From Amycolatopsis vancoresmycina (GTDB taxonomy: Bacteria > Actinomycetota > Actinomycetes > Mycobacteriales > Pseudonocardiaceae): a stretch of DNA of 64,000 bases. Position 1 is the first letter of the stretch, and each line of letters opens with the position of its first letter. The DNA lies in the NCBI RefSeq assembly GCF_000716785.1, contig NZ_JNYY01000010.1:186001-250000 (forward strand). The letters are read 5' to 3'. A program made the position numbers and the translations under genes. Positions 21,782 through 29,622 of the stretch are shown piece after piece. The notes under the pieces were generated by a model that was not told the origin of the DNA, did not search any database, and saw only the letters and a list, made by a program, of their open reading frames with translations.

Positions 21782-22675
21782 CTAGTGTTCGCCCAGCAGC
21801 ACGGCGATGCCGTCGAGCTGGCGGCGCAGCCCGAACTCGAACGCCTCGTCCAGGTCGACGTCCTCGAGCCCGGTCATCACCTCGGCCAGCACCGGGTACC
21901 GGCCCGACCCGAGCAGCCGCGCCAGCAGCGCCATGTCCGCCGCCAGGCGCTGGTCGCCGGTGATGCCCGTGTCCTGCTCGGCCTGGACCTCGAACGCGTT
22001 GCTCACCGCCAGCCCGCCGACCCAGCCGTTGAGCGTCATGACCACCTGCAGCTTGACCCGCCGCTTCAGGCCGGTGCCGGCCAGCGCGCGCAGCGACCAG
22101 TCCACCAGCCGCAGGCCGGCCGCCAGCACCGGCGGCCGGACCAGCGAGTTGAGCAGGATCGGCGCGAGCCACGGGTGGCGCCGGTAGGCCCGCCACTGCG
22201 CGCGGGCTGCGAGTTCGAGGCGGGGCCGCCACGGCGCCGGGCCGGGTTCTGGCAGCTCCGCCTCCCCGAGCGCGACGTCGGCCATCAGCCGGAGCAGTTC
22301 CTCCTTGTCCGGCACGTGCCGGTACAGCGCCATCGGGCCGACCCCCAGCTCGGCCGCGAGCCGCCGCATCGACAGCGCGGCGAGGCCGTCGGCGTCGGCC
22401 AGCGCGATGGCCGCGCGCACCAGGCTGTCCCGGCCCAGTGGCGGCTTCGACGGCGTCCGGTCGGCGACGACCGTGCCGCTGCCCGGCACCGCACGCACCC
22501 AGCCCTGCTCGCCCAGCGCGGACAGCGCTTTCGCCGCGGTCGCCATCGCGACACCCCACTCGCGGACCAGCGCCCGGGTCGACGGGACGCGGTCACCGGG
22601 CCGAAGCTCGCCCGCGGTGATCCGGCGGCGCAGGTCCGCCGCGATCCGCAGGTAGGGCGCCTCCGCCACGAACAC
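21782..22675 (-). CDS. GntR-TetR fusion transcriptional regulator
   Basis: 297 residues carrying two DNA-binding modules: a GntR winged helix at about 5-70 (YLRIAADLRRRITAGELRPGDRVPSTRALVREW) and a TetR helix-turn-helix at about 82-130 (LSMRRLAAELGVGPMALYRHVPDKEELL). A TetR-type ligand/dimer domain completes it. GTG 22675 is used; GTG two codons later is also possible. It is divergent from a DUF2306 membrane-protein gene across 136 bases with repeats, so it probably controls that gene and itself. Inducer unknown. Confidence 0.9.
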   Translation of the reverse strand: MFVAEAPYLRIAADLRRRITAGELRPGDRVPSTRALVREWGVAMATAAKALSALGEQGWVRAVPGSGTVVADRTPSKPPLGRDSLVRAAIALADADGLAALSMRRLAAELGVGPMALYRHVPDKEELLRLMADVALGEAELPEPGPAPWRPRLELAARAQWRAYRRHPWLAPILLNSLVRPPVLAAGLRLVDWSLRALAGTGLKRRVKLQVVMTLNGWVGGLAVSNAFEVQAEQDTGITGDQRLAADMALLARLLGSGRYPVLAEVMTGLEDVDLDEAFEFGLRRQLDGIAVLLGEH

Positions 22676-22686
22676 CCCGATCCGTA

Positions 22687-22796
22687 CTAGAACACTTCAC
22701 GACCTTGCCTAGAACGGTTTCAGGGTACTCCCCCATTGCTGCTCGCAATGATTGCCGCCCAGCCGAAGTCCTCAATACGGTTCAAATACACCGTAT
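22687..22796. promoter_or_regulatory. Divergent control region with direct and inverted repeats
   Basis: CTAGAAC occurs at 22687-22693 and 22709-22715, 22 bases apart (two helical turns). Nearer the + strand gene, ATACGGT (22775-22781) and ACCGTAT (22790-22796) form an inverted repeat with an 8-base spacer. Two distinct site types would suit a regulator with two DNA-binding domains; this is inference. Confidence 0.5.
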
Positions 22797-22811
22797 GAAC
22801 AAGGGGGCACC

Positions 22812-23513
22812 ATGACGACGACCGAACAGCCCGCAGTCCGGCGCGCGACACCGTGGTGGCGGCGCCCGTGGGTCTTCCCGCTGGGCCTGCTCGTCACGGC
22901 GTTCCTGGTGTTCTCGCTCCCGCCGTACCTCGGGCTCGATCCCGCGCGGTCACGGATCCCGGCGCCGACCGGCTGGTACTACCCGGTGCTGCTCACCCAC
23001 ATCGGGTTCGCGACCGTCGCCATGGTGACCTGCGCGCTGCAGGTCTGGCCGTGGCTGCGGCAGAAGCACCCGGCGGTGCACCGCCGCACCGGGCGCGTGT
23101 ACGTCTTCGCCGGGGCGATCCCGGCGTCGATCGCCGGGTTCACCATCGCGCTCGCGGCGCCGTTCGGGCCGGTCGGAGCGGTGTCGAACGTCCTGCTGGC
23201 GACGCTCTGGTTCGGCTGCACGGTCCAGGGCTACCGGGCGGCGCGGGCGCGGCGGTTCGGCGACCACCGCCGCTGGATGGTCCGCAGCTTCGCGCTGTGC
23301 ATGTCGATCATCAGCAACCGGATCTGGGGCGTGGTCTGCGCGCTCGTGCTGACCCCGCAGCTGGACACGACGTTCGGCGGCAGCGAAGTCGCGCTGGGCC
23401 AGGCGATCGCCGGCATCACGACGTGGACCGGCTGGGTGCTGCCGCTGCTGGCCGCCGAGTGGTGGCTCGGCCGCCGTCCCCGCCGCCGCGGCAACGCACC
23501 GTCACCGGCGTAG
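22812..23513 (+). CDS. DUF2306 membrane protein
   Basis: 233 residues, about six membrane segments. The family hallmarks are HIGFATVAMVTCALQVWPWLRQKHPAVHRRTGRVYVF (in pieces around residues 66-100) and FGDHRRWMVRSFAL, with histidines placed like haem-b or quinone ligands in related membrane proteins. Biochemical role of the family is unknown. ATG 22812 follows AAGGGGG. It is divergent from the GntR-TetR regulator, the probable controller, and is followed by the chitinase with its own promoter region. Confidence 0.87.
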   Translation: MTTTEQPAVRRATPWWRRPWVFPLGLLVTAFLVFSLPPYLGLDPARSRIPAPTGWYYPVLLTHIGFATVAMVTCALQVWPWLRQKHPAVHRRTGRVYVFAGAIPASIAGFTIALAAPFGPVGAVSNVLLATLWFGCTVQGYRAARARRFGDHRRWMVRSFALCMSIISNRIWGVVCALVLTPQLDTTFGGSEVALGQAIAGITTWTGWVLPLLAAEWWLGRRPRRRGNAPSPA

Positions 23514-23526
23514 CCCGATCGGCCGA

Positions 23527-23557
23527 TGGTCCACACCACCGTAAAAGGTCTATACCA
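23527..23557 (+). promoter_or_regulatory. Tandem DasR-like / chitinase-promoter repeats
   Basis: TGGTCCACACCA (23527-23538) and AGGTCTATACCA (23546-23557) each match 10 of 12 positions of TGGTCTAGACCA, the core of the DasR element, and resemble the 12-bp direct repeat known from Streptomyces chitinase promoters (recalled). They start 19 bases apart, just upstream of the GH18 gene, so N-acetylglucosamine-responsive control is expected. Confidence 0.65.
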
Positions 23558-23605
23558 ATGGGGACCGCAGTTCCCGCCGCCGCGCTCGTCGTCGTGGAGG
23601 TTCCC

Positions 23606-24571
23606 ATGCGTCTCCGTTCCTTCCTGTCCGTCCTGGGCGGGCTCGCCCTGCTGGCCACCGGCCTGGCCACGCCCGCCGGCGCCGCGGCCGGTTCCCCGAT
23701 CCCGGTCGGCCCCTACGTCGACATGGGCGCGTGGCCGACGCCCAGCCTGTCGGCGATGTCGGCCGCGAGCGGCGTCAAGGGGTTCACGCTCGCGTTCGTC
23801 AACTCCTACGGCTGCAAGGCCAGCTGGTTCGGCGCCTACGACCCGCGCACGGCGTGGCAGAAGGAGGAGATCGCCAAGATCCGCAACGCGGGCGGCGACG
23901 TCAAGATCTCCTTCGGCGGCGCGTCCGGCATCGAGCTGGCCCAGGCGTGCAGCACGGCCGCGCAGGTCGCGGCCGAGTACGACGCCGTGGTCAAGGCGTA
24001 CGGCCTCAAGTACGCCGACTTCGACATCGAGGGCGCGGCGGTCGCCGATCCGGCGTCGATCGCCCGGCGCTCGCAGGCCCTGAAAACGCTGCAGAACAAC
24101 AACCCCGGGCTGAAGATTTCGCTGACGCTGCCGGTGCTGCCCAACGGCCTCACCGCGGACGGGCTCAACGTGGTCACGGCGGCCAAGAACGCCGGGGTGA
24201 ATCTGGACCTGGTCAACATCATGGCCATGGACTACTACCAGGGCGCGGGCGACCAGGGCGCCAAGGCGATCTCGGCGGCCAAGGCCACGCAGGCGCAGCT
24301 GAAGTCGCTGTACGGACTGAGCGACGCGGCGGCGTGGAAGAAGGTCGGCGTCACCCCGATGATCGGCGTCAACGACTCGCAGAACGAGATCTTCTACCAG
24401 AAGGACGCGAAGGCGCTGGTGGCGTTCGCGAAGACGGTCCACCTCGGAATGCTGTCGTTCTGGGAACAGGGCCGCGACGCGAACGCGTGCACCGGGGCGC
24501 TCTACAAGTGCACCAACGTGCCCCAGTCGAAGTACGAGTTCGCGAAGATCTTCGCCGGCTACACCGGCTGA
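23606..24571 (+). CDS. Secreted GH18 chitinase
   Basis: 321 residues. A Sec signal peptide (RLRSFLSVLGGLALLATGLA, cleavage near AGA-AA) precedes a single GH18 catalytic barrel. The catalytic motif appears as YADFDIEG with the acid glutamate, preceded by KISFGG and followed by MAMDYYQG. Hydrolyses beta-1,4-GlcNAc chains outside the cell. No carbohydrate-binding module is attached, and cysteines near both ends may form disulfides. ATG 23606 follows GGAGG. Tandem DasR-like boxes lie upstream. It converges on the LysR gene with a 1-base gap. Confidence 0.9.
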   Translation: MRLRSFLSVLGGLALLATGLATPAGAAAGSPIPVGPYVDMGAWPTPSLSAMSAASGVKGFTLAFVNSYGCKASWFGAYDPRTAWQKEEIAKIRNAGGDVKISFGGASGIELAQACSTAAQVAAEYDAVVKAYGLKYADFDIEGAAVADPASIARRSQALKTLQNNNPGLKISLTLPVLPNGLTADGLNVVTAAKNAGVNLDLVNIMAMDYYQGAGDQGAKAISAAKATQAQLKSLYGLSDAAAWKKVGVTPMIGVNDSQNEIFYQKDAKALVAFAKTVHLGMLSFWEQGRDANACTGALYKCTNVPQSKYEFAKIFAGYTG

Positions 24572-24572
24572 G

Positions 24573-25406
24573 TCACCACCGGGCGGCGTCCGCGAGCAGT
24601 GCGTCCCGCACCGCCGCGGGCCCCGCCCGGCACGGCTCGGGCCGGCTGACCACGAACAGCGTGTTGATCGGCGGTTCCGCCGGCTCCAGCAGCGCGACCA
24701 GCTCCCCCGACGCCAACTCGGCCGCACACAGATACCGCGGCAGCACACTGACGCCGCACCCCGCCAGCACGCACGTCAGGACCCCGCGCAGGTCCGGCAC
24801 CACGACCGCCGGGCCCGCCGGTGGGCGGGTGCCCAGGACCGTGCGCCAGTAGCGGCGGATGATCGGCAGGTCCTCCGCGTACGCCACCAGCGGTGCCGTC
24901 CGGGGGTCGCCGGTGAAGCCGCTGGGGCCGACCAGGACGAACTCCTCGTCCGTCAGCGGGGTGGCCGTGAAGCCGCGGCCGCGGGGGCGGATCGTCGAGA
25001 CCACCAGGTCGAAGCGGCGCTGGGCCAGGCCGGCCAGGAGGTCGTCGGCCAGGCCGAATGTCACCCGCAGCTCGAGCCCGCGCGCGACCAGGCCGGCCAG
25101 TGCGGGCAGCACCCGGACCGTCGTCAGCTCGGCGGGCCCGGCCAGGTGCACCGGGGAGGCCTCGCCGACGACCACGGAAGCCAGCGCGTCGATGTGCGGG
25201 GCCACCCGGGCCGCCAGCTCGTCGGCGGCCGACGTCGGCGTCACGCCACGGGCGCGGCGGACGAACAGCTGCTGCCCCAGCTGCTCCTCCAGGGCCCTGA
25301 CCTGCGCGGTCACCGTCGGCTGGGACAGGCCCAGCGACGGCGCCGCGCCGGTCAGCGAACCCGCGCGGTGGACCGCCAGGAACGTGCGCAGCAGGTCGAG
25401 GTCCAG
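24573..25406 (-). CDS. LysR family transcriptional regulator, probable CTG start
   Basis: 277 residues if translation begins at CTG 25406. The frame upstream of the first ATG/GTG-type codon (GTG 25313) encodes the essential part of the LysR helix-turn-helix (LDLDLLRTFLAVHRAGSLTG then LGLSQPTVTAQVRALEEQLG), so GTG 25313 would remove it. No ATG, GTG or TTG exists between; CTG 25406 lies 1 base after the DUF427 stop with GAGGA at suitable distance. The C-terminal substrate-binding domain is complete (AELTTVRVLPALAG to the end). Last gene of the leftward run; effector unknown. Confidence 0.83.
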   Translation of the reverse strand: MDLDLLRTFLAVHRAGSLTGAAPSLGLSQPTVTAQVRALEEQLGQQLFVRRARGVTPTSAADELAARVAPHIDALASVVVGEASPVHLAGPAELTTVRVLPALAGLVARGLELRVTFGLADDLLAGLAQRRFDLVVSTIRPRGRGFTATPLTDEEFVLVGPSGFTGDPRTAPLVAYAEDLPIIRRYWRTVLGTRPPAGPAVVVPDLRGVLTCVLAGCGVSVLPRYLCAAELASGELVALLEPAEPPINTLFVVSRPEPCRAGPAAVRDALLADAARW

Positions 25407-25407
25407 C

Positions 25408-25785
25408 TCAGTCCTCGACCAGCTCGATCGAGTCGACCACGTTCGGGTAGAACGCGACGTGGTCCTTGATCGGCGCGACCGCGTCGTACGGGTTCTCGTA
25501 CGTCCAGACCGCGTTCTCGCCCTTCACCTCGCCCGCGTTCAGCGAGTAGTAGCTCGCCTCGCCCTTGTACGGGCAGTACGTCTCGTGGGCGGTCCGCTCG
25601 AGCACGGCCGCGTCGACGTCGGCCAGCGGGATGTACTGGACCGCCGGGTAGGTGGATTCCTGCAGGGTGAGCGCGTTGCGGCTGTCGGCGACGACACGCC
25701 CGCCCGCCTTGACCACGACGCGCGCCTTGGTCGGCTCGACGGTGATCGGGTGGTCCGGGCCCGGCTGCAGAACCTTCTTCGCCAT
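25408..25785 (-). CDS. DUF427 domain protein
   Basis: 125 residues spanning one DUF427 beta-rich domain: VVVKAGGRVVADSRNALTLQE near the start, YPAVQYIPLADV, then the conserved TYCPYKGEASYYSL and NAVWTYENPYDAVAPIKDHVAFYP. The family is common in actinobacteria and fungi and has no settled function. ATG 25785 has GGGAG upstream. The next gene (LysR) begins 1 base after its stop, suggesting coupling. Confidence 0.9.
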   Translation of the reverse strand: MAKKVLQPGPDHPITVEPTKARVVVKAGGRVVADSRNALTLQESTYPAVQYIPLADVDAAVLERTAHETYCPYKGEASYYSLNAGEVKGENAVWTYENPYDAVAPIKDHVAFYPNVVDSIELVED

Positions 25786-25848
25786 GTCAGCTCCCTAAGA
25801 GTCCTCGGTATGAGGAGCAGCACGCCGGGCCCGGCCGTTATTCCGCGA

Positions 25849-26613
25849 TCAGGGCAGGTAGTACATCGGGTTCGGCAGCTTGACCGGACGCAGCGCGTAA
25901 CCGCCTTCGAGGTCGCTGAACTGGTCGCCGAGGTTGAGCACGATCTTCGCGCCGGTCGCTTCGATGTGCGCCCGCGTGCCCGACTTGTACTGGACGGTGG
26001 TGCAGGTCAGACCGCACGGCAGGTAGTCGGGGGCCGCCGTCTTCGGCTTGAAGAACGCGCCGGCCGGGGCCGGGAAGCCTTCGTTCGCGAGGTTCTTGAG
26101 CGACTGCGGCCCCTGGAACTCGTTGCGGCCGGTCAGGAAGTAGACCTTGACGCCGTGCTGCGCCGCCCAGTTGGCCAGCTCCAGCACCGGCTTGTTGGCG
26201 ACGAAGGTGCCGTTGTCGATGGCCTGCTGCTGCTTGACCGGGTCGAAGCCGAAGTCGTTGTCGGCCTCCCAGCCGTAGGTGACCTCGGAGGTGTCGTCGA
26301 CGTCCAGCACGATCGCCGGGTTCTTCACCCGGCCCAGCGACTGCTGCAGGGAGCGCTTCGCGTCCGAGACGATCCGGCTGGTGTCCTTCACGAACCGGCT
26401 CGTGTCGGAGTAGTGGTGCTTGCCCGCGGCGTCGACGTAGTCGCCGTAGTACGCCTTGACGTCGAGCTTGACCTGGCCGATGTTGGCCGGCTCCTTCGCG
26501 CGGGCGGCCGTCGATTCGTCCGAGCCGGCCAGCGCGGTGGCGCCCGAGGCGACAGTGGCGCCGATGGCCGCGGCGGCGGCGAGCTTGACGAGACTTGACC
26601 ATTTTCCGGACAC
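25849..26613 (-). CDS. Secreted HAD-family acid phosphatase (class B/III type)
   Basis: 254 residues with an N-terminal signal peptide (LVKLAAAAAIGATVASGATALA). HAD motifs in order: motif I VLDVDDTSE (about residue 100), motif II FLTGRNE, the lysine of motif III in VQYKSGTR, and motif IV LNLGDQFSDLEGG. This is the pattern of non-specific secreted acid phosphatases that release phosphate from organic esters. Cys-Gly-Leu-Thr-Cys suggests a disulfide. It lies 37 bases after the THUMP-like methyltransferase and 63 bases before DUF427. Confidence 0.9.
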   Translation of the reverse strand: MSGKWSSLVKLAAAAAIGATVASGATALAGSDESTAARAKEPANIGQVKLDVKAYYGDYVDAAGKHHYSDTSRFVKDTSRIVSDAKRSLQQSLGRVKNPAIVLDVDDTSEVTYGWEADNDFGFDPVKQQQAIDNGTFVANKPVLELANWAAQHGVKVYFLTGRNEFQGPQSLKNLANEGFPAPAGAFFKPKTAAPDYLPCGLTCTTVQYKSGTRAHIEATGAKIVLNLGDQFSDLEGGYALRPVKLPNPMYYLP

Positions 26614-26650
26614 GGCGAACCCTCCCGTAGAACTTGACGACCGGGGGAAC

Positions 26651-27817
26651 CTACGTCACTCGCTCCGCCCGGCAGAGAAAAGCCACCGGCGCGCGGCCGA
26701 TCCGCGTCAAAACCACCGAAGCTTCCGTTTCGCCGCGCGGCTTCAGTCGGCGGCGCAACGCGTCCGGGTCGACGTCCAGGCCGCGCACCAGGATCTCCAG
26801 GCGGCCGACGTCGTGTCGCTTGAGGACGGCCTTCAGCGCTTTCTCGCTGTACGGCCCCTGCTCCAGGACGCGGAAGGCCCGCACCCCCGGCGGCGGGGTG
26901 TCTCCGGTCAGGTACGCGATGCGCTCGTCCAGCTGCCACAACCCGTGCCGGGCCGCGTAGTGGCGGACCAGTCCGGCCCGCACGACCGCGCCGTCCGGGT
27001 CGACGATCCACTCCCCCGGCTCGCGCGCGGGCAGTTCGTCCGGTTCGGCGTCGGTGACCGTCCACTGTGTCCCGTCCGAACGCAGCACGGTCGCCCGTCG
27101 CGTGACGCCGGTGCCCAGGCCGCGCCAGAGGCAGGACTCGCGGACCTGGCCGTCCAGGGACACCAGCTCGACCTCCTCCGCCCACGGCGTGAGTGCGAAG
27201 TCGAGGCCGGGCGCGCATTTCACGGACAGCGCCCGCCCCGGGTATGCCTCGACCAGTCCATCCAGGGGTGGCGCGAAGTCCGAGGGTTTCCACGCCCGCC
27301 GCCCGGAAGAGTCACGCCGGGCCGGATCGGCGACGACCACCCCTGACCGGCTCACCGGGCGCAGCGCGTCGGCGCGAGCGAGTCCGAAAGAGACACCCGC
27401 GGTGGTTCCGTTGTGGCGCGCCATCTCCAGCCGCACCGGGTCCAGATCGGACCCCAGCGCTCGCCGGGCCACCCGCGCGATTTCGACGAGGTCCGCGCCC
27501 GCCGAGCACGTGACGTCGTGCACGTCGAGCCCGGCCAGCCGCGTCGCACGGTGCCGCGCCACGATCGACGCGCTCGCCTGCTGGAGCGCGTCGGAAGTGA
27601 ACAGCCAGTCCACACCGGACAGCTTGCCGACGGCTTTCCGGCGCAGCAGCACGGTTTCCAGCACCGCGGCCGCGTGCTCCTCACCAGCCACGCGGCGGAC
27701 GGCAGCGACCGACGCGATCCGGTCGGTCAGCGGCAACGCCGAAACCTCGGCGAGCGCCGCCACACCCGCGCCGGAACGCAGGTAGGCGACGTCGCCGAGG
27801 CTGAACGAGTACCCCAA
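26651..27817 (-). CDS. Class I SAM methyltransferase with THUMP-like domain
   Basis: 388 residues. The central Rossmann part shows VHDVTCSAGADLVEIA (SAM loop), LGSDLDPVRLEMARHN and VVVADPARRDSSGRR, a DPxR motif close to RNA methyltransferases. The C-terminus matches the THUMP-like domain (LEQGPYSEKALKAVLKRHDVGRLEILVRG). RNA is the likely substrate class. The TTG at 27817 is the start that uses the whole frame and lies 1 base after the upstream methyltransferase stop; GTG at an alanine-rich stretch about 18 codons in is an alternative. Confidence 0.85.
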   Translation of the reverse strand: MGYSFSLGDVAYLRSGAGVAALAEVSALPLTDRIASVAAVRRVAGEEHAAAVLETVLLRRKAVGKLSGVDWLFTSDALQQASASIVARHRATRLAGLDVHDVTCSAGADLVEIARVARRALGSDLDPVRLEMARHNGTTAGVSFGLARADALRPVSRSGVVVADPARRDSSGRRAWKPSDFAPPLDGLVEAYPGRALSVKCAPGLDFALTPWAEEVELVSLDGQVRESCLWRGLGTGVTRRATVLRSDGTQWTVTDAEPDELPAREPGEWIVDPDGAVVRAGLVRHYAARHGLWQLDERIAYLTGDTPPPGVRAFRVLEQGPYSEKALKAVLKRHDVGRLEILVRGLDVDPDALRRRLKPRGETEASVVLTRIGRAPVAFLCRAERVT

Positions 27818-27818
27818 C

Positions 27819-28784
27819 TCAGGACGGCCGCTTGGTCCCGGTGATCATCACGTTGTAGAACAGCTCGCGCGGCAGGATCTTCGACAGCACCTTCTTGTCC
27901 ACAGCGGACAGCCGCAGCCACAGGTGGTAGGCGAACAGCCGCCAGCGCACGGTCAGCTTCTCCTGCGGCACGGCGGCCTCGAACGTCCGGATCGGCCAGC
28001 CGGCCAGGGCCGCGGCGAACTCCTCGGTGACCGCGTGGACGTCCTGGGCACCGGCCCCGCGGGCCCACGACTCCAGCTCCGACGGGTCGAAGGTGTGGAT
28101 GTCGACCACCGCTTCGAGAGCGGCCGCGCGGGACGACTCGTCCAATTCGGACTGCGGGCGCCGCCAGCCGCTCAGCACCGGCAGCTTCGTCACGCGCGTG
28201 GTCAGGAACCAGGTGAACTGGCCGAGCTTGCGGGCGTAGAAGTCGCCGATCTTGGTCGGCTCCCCGGCGAAGACGAACCGGCCGCCCGGCTTGAGCACGC
28301 GCAGCACCTCGCGGAACGCCGCCTGGACGTCCGGGATGTGGTGCAGCACCGCGTGCCCGACCACCAGGTCGAACGTGTTGTCCTCGTACGGGATGCGCTC
28401 GGCGTCGGCGACCCGGCCGTCGACGTCGAGGCCGAGCTTCTCGGCGTTGCGCAGCGCGACCTGGACCATGCCGGGCGAGAGGTCGGTGACCGAGCCCTTC
28501 TTGGCGACGCCGCCCTGCATCAGGTTCAGCAGGAAGAAGCCGGTGCCGCTGCCCAGCTCCATCGCGTGCTGGTAGGGCTGGCCGTCCTCGCCCGCGACGG
28601 CGTTGAACACGTCGGTGGCGTAGGAGATGCAGCGCTCGTCGTACGAGATCGACCACTTCTCGTCGTAGGTGCCGGCTTCCCAGTCGTGGTAGAGCACGTT
28701 CGCCAGCTTGGGGTCGGCGTACGCGGCCTGGACCTCTTCGGCGGTGGCGTGCGGGTTCGGGGCCGGGTCGTTCACGTCGGTCAA
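27819..28784 (-). CDS. Type 11 SAM-dependent methyltransferase
   Basis: 321 residues. SAM-binding motif MELGSGTGFFLLNLMQ at about 92-107, acidic loop VTDLSPGMVQVA, and the post-motif LRVLKPGGRFVFAGEP. A hydrophobic C-terminal half (FTWFLTTRVTKLPVLSGW) suggests a lipid or quinone-like acceptor, but this is not decisive. It starts 4 bases after the enoyl-CoA hydratase stop and is followed immediately by the THUMP-like methyltransferase, so all three are probably one transcript. Confidence 0.87.
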   Translation of the reverse strand: MTDVNDPAPNPHATAEEVQAAYADPKLANVLYHDWEAGTYDEKWSISYDERCISYATDVFNAVAGEDGQPYQHAMELGSGTGFFLLNLMQGGVAKKGSVTDLSPGMVQVALRNAEKLGLDVDGRVADAERIPYEDNTFDLVVGHAVLHHIPDVQAAFREVLRVLKPGGRFVFAGEPTKIGDFYARKLGQFTWFLTTRVTKLPVLSGWRRPQSELDESSRAAALEAVVDIHTFDPSELESWARGAGAQDVHAVTEEFAAALAGWPIRTFEAAVPQEKLTVRWRLFAYHLWLRLSAVDKKVLSKILPRELFYNVMITGTKRPS

Positions 28785-28788
28785 GGCG

Positions 28789-29568
28789 TCATTTCCCTTC
28801 GAAAGTGGCCTTGCCGGGCCCGTTTTCGATGAACGACTTCATGCCGTTCTGCTGGTCTTGGGTCGCCCAGAGGGCGGCGAACAGGTGCGACTCGAGCTTG
28901 AGCGCGTTCGGGAGGTCCATGTCGAGACCGCCGTCGATGGCCGCCTTCGCCGCCCGCAGCGCCACGGCGGGGCCGTTCGCGAACTGGGCCGCCCACTTGT
29001 GCGCGGCCGCGTAGACGTCGTCGGGGGCGACGACCTGGTCCACGATCCCCAGCCGCAGCGCCTCTTCGGCCTTGACGAACCGTCCGGTGTAGACGATGTC
29101 CTTGGTCTTGCTCGGCCCGATCAGCCGCGCCAGGCGCTGGGTGCCGCCCGCGCCGGGGATGACGCCGAGCTGGATCTCGGGCTGGCCGACCTTGACGTTG
29201 TCGCCCGCGACCCGCCAGTCCGCGGTCAGCGCCAGCTCCAGGCCGCCGCCGAGGGCGTAGCCGGTGATGGCCGCGACGACCGGCTTCGGGATGTTCGCGA
29301 TGGCCGCGAGGGTGCCGGTGAGGTTGGCGCCGAACTTGGCGATCTCCGGGTACGTGCGGGTGGCCATCTCCTTGATGTCCGCGCCGCCCGCGAAGGTCTT
29401 CTCGCCGCCGTAGAGGATCACCGCGCGGACGTCGTCGCGCTCGGTGGCCTCCTTCGCCAGCTCCGCGAGCTCGGCGGTGACCTGGGCGTTCAGGGCGTTG
29501 ACCGGCGGCCGGTCGAGCCGGATGGTGCCGACCCCGTCCTTGACCTCGAGGGTTACGAACTCTCCCAC
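28789..29568 (-). CDS. Enoyl-CoA hydratase
   Basis: 259-residue crotonase-fold enzyme that adds water to trans-2-enoyl-CoA in fatty-acid or branched-chain degradation. The oxyanion holes are visible (KTFAGGADIKEM and YALGGGLELAL), and both catalytic glutamates are in place: one in GGGLELAL and one in GQPEIQLGVIPGAGGTQRL. The C-terminus matches short-chain hydratases. The start is GTG 29568 after GAGGAGT. First of a tight run with two methyltransferases; chain-length preference is unclear. Confidence 0.95.
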   Translation of the reverse strand: MGEFVTLEVKDGVGTIRLDRPPVNALNAQVTAELAELAKEATERDDVRAVILYGGEKTFAGGADIKEMATRTYPEIAKFGANLTGTLAAIANIPKPVVAAITGYALGGGLELALTADWRVAGDNVKVGQPEIQLGVIPGAGGTQRLARLIGPSKTKDIVYTGRFVKAEEALRLGIVDQVVAPDDVYAAAHKWAAQFANGPAVALRAAKAAIDGGLDMDLPNALKLESHLFAALWATQDQQNGMKSFIENGPGKATFEGK

Positions 29569-29622
29569 GCCACTCCTCCTCGTTGAACGGGTGCCAGCAG
29601 GCTACCGGCCGGTAAGGGCAGC

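Noticed and set aside
23558..23605. Upstream ATG start for the chitinase (16 extra residues)
   Set aside because: It would put VPAAALVVVEVP before the signal peptide and start inside the DasR-like element; ATG 23606 has GGAGG and a normal signal sequence.
27895..27903. DnaA box TTGTCCACA, possible origin element
   Set aside because: A single box inside a methyltransferase coding sequence where the codons are ordinary; no cluster, AT-rich unwinding region or dnaA/dnaN nearby.
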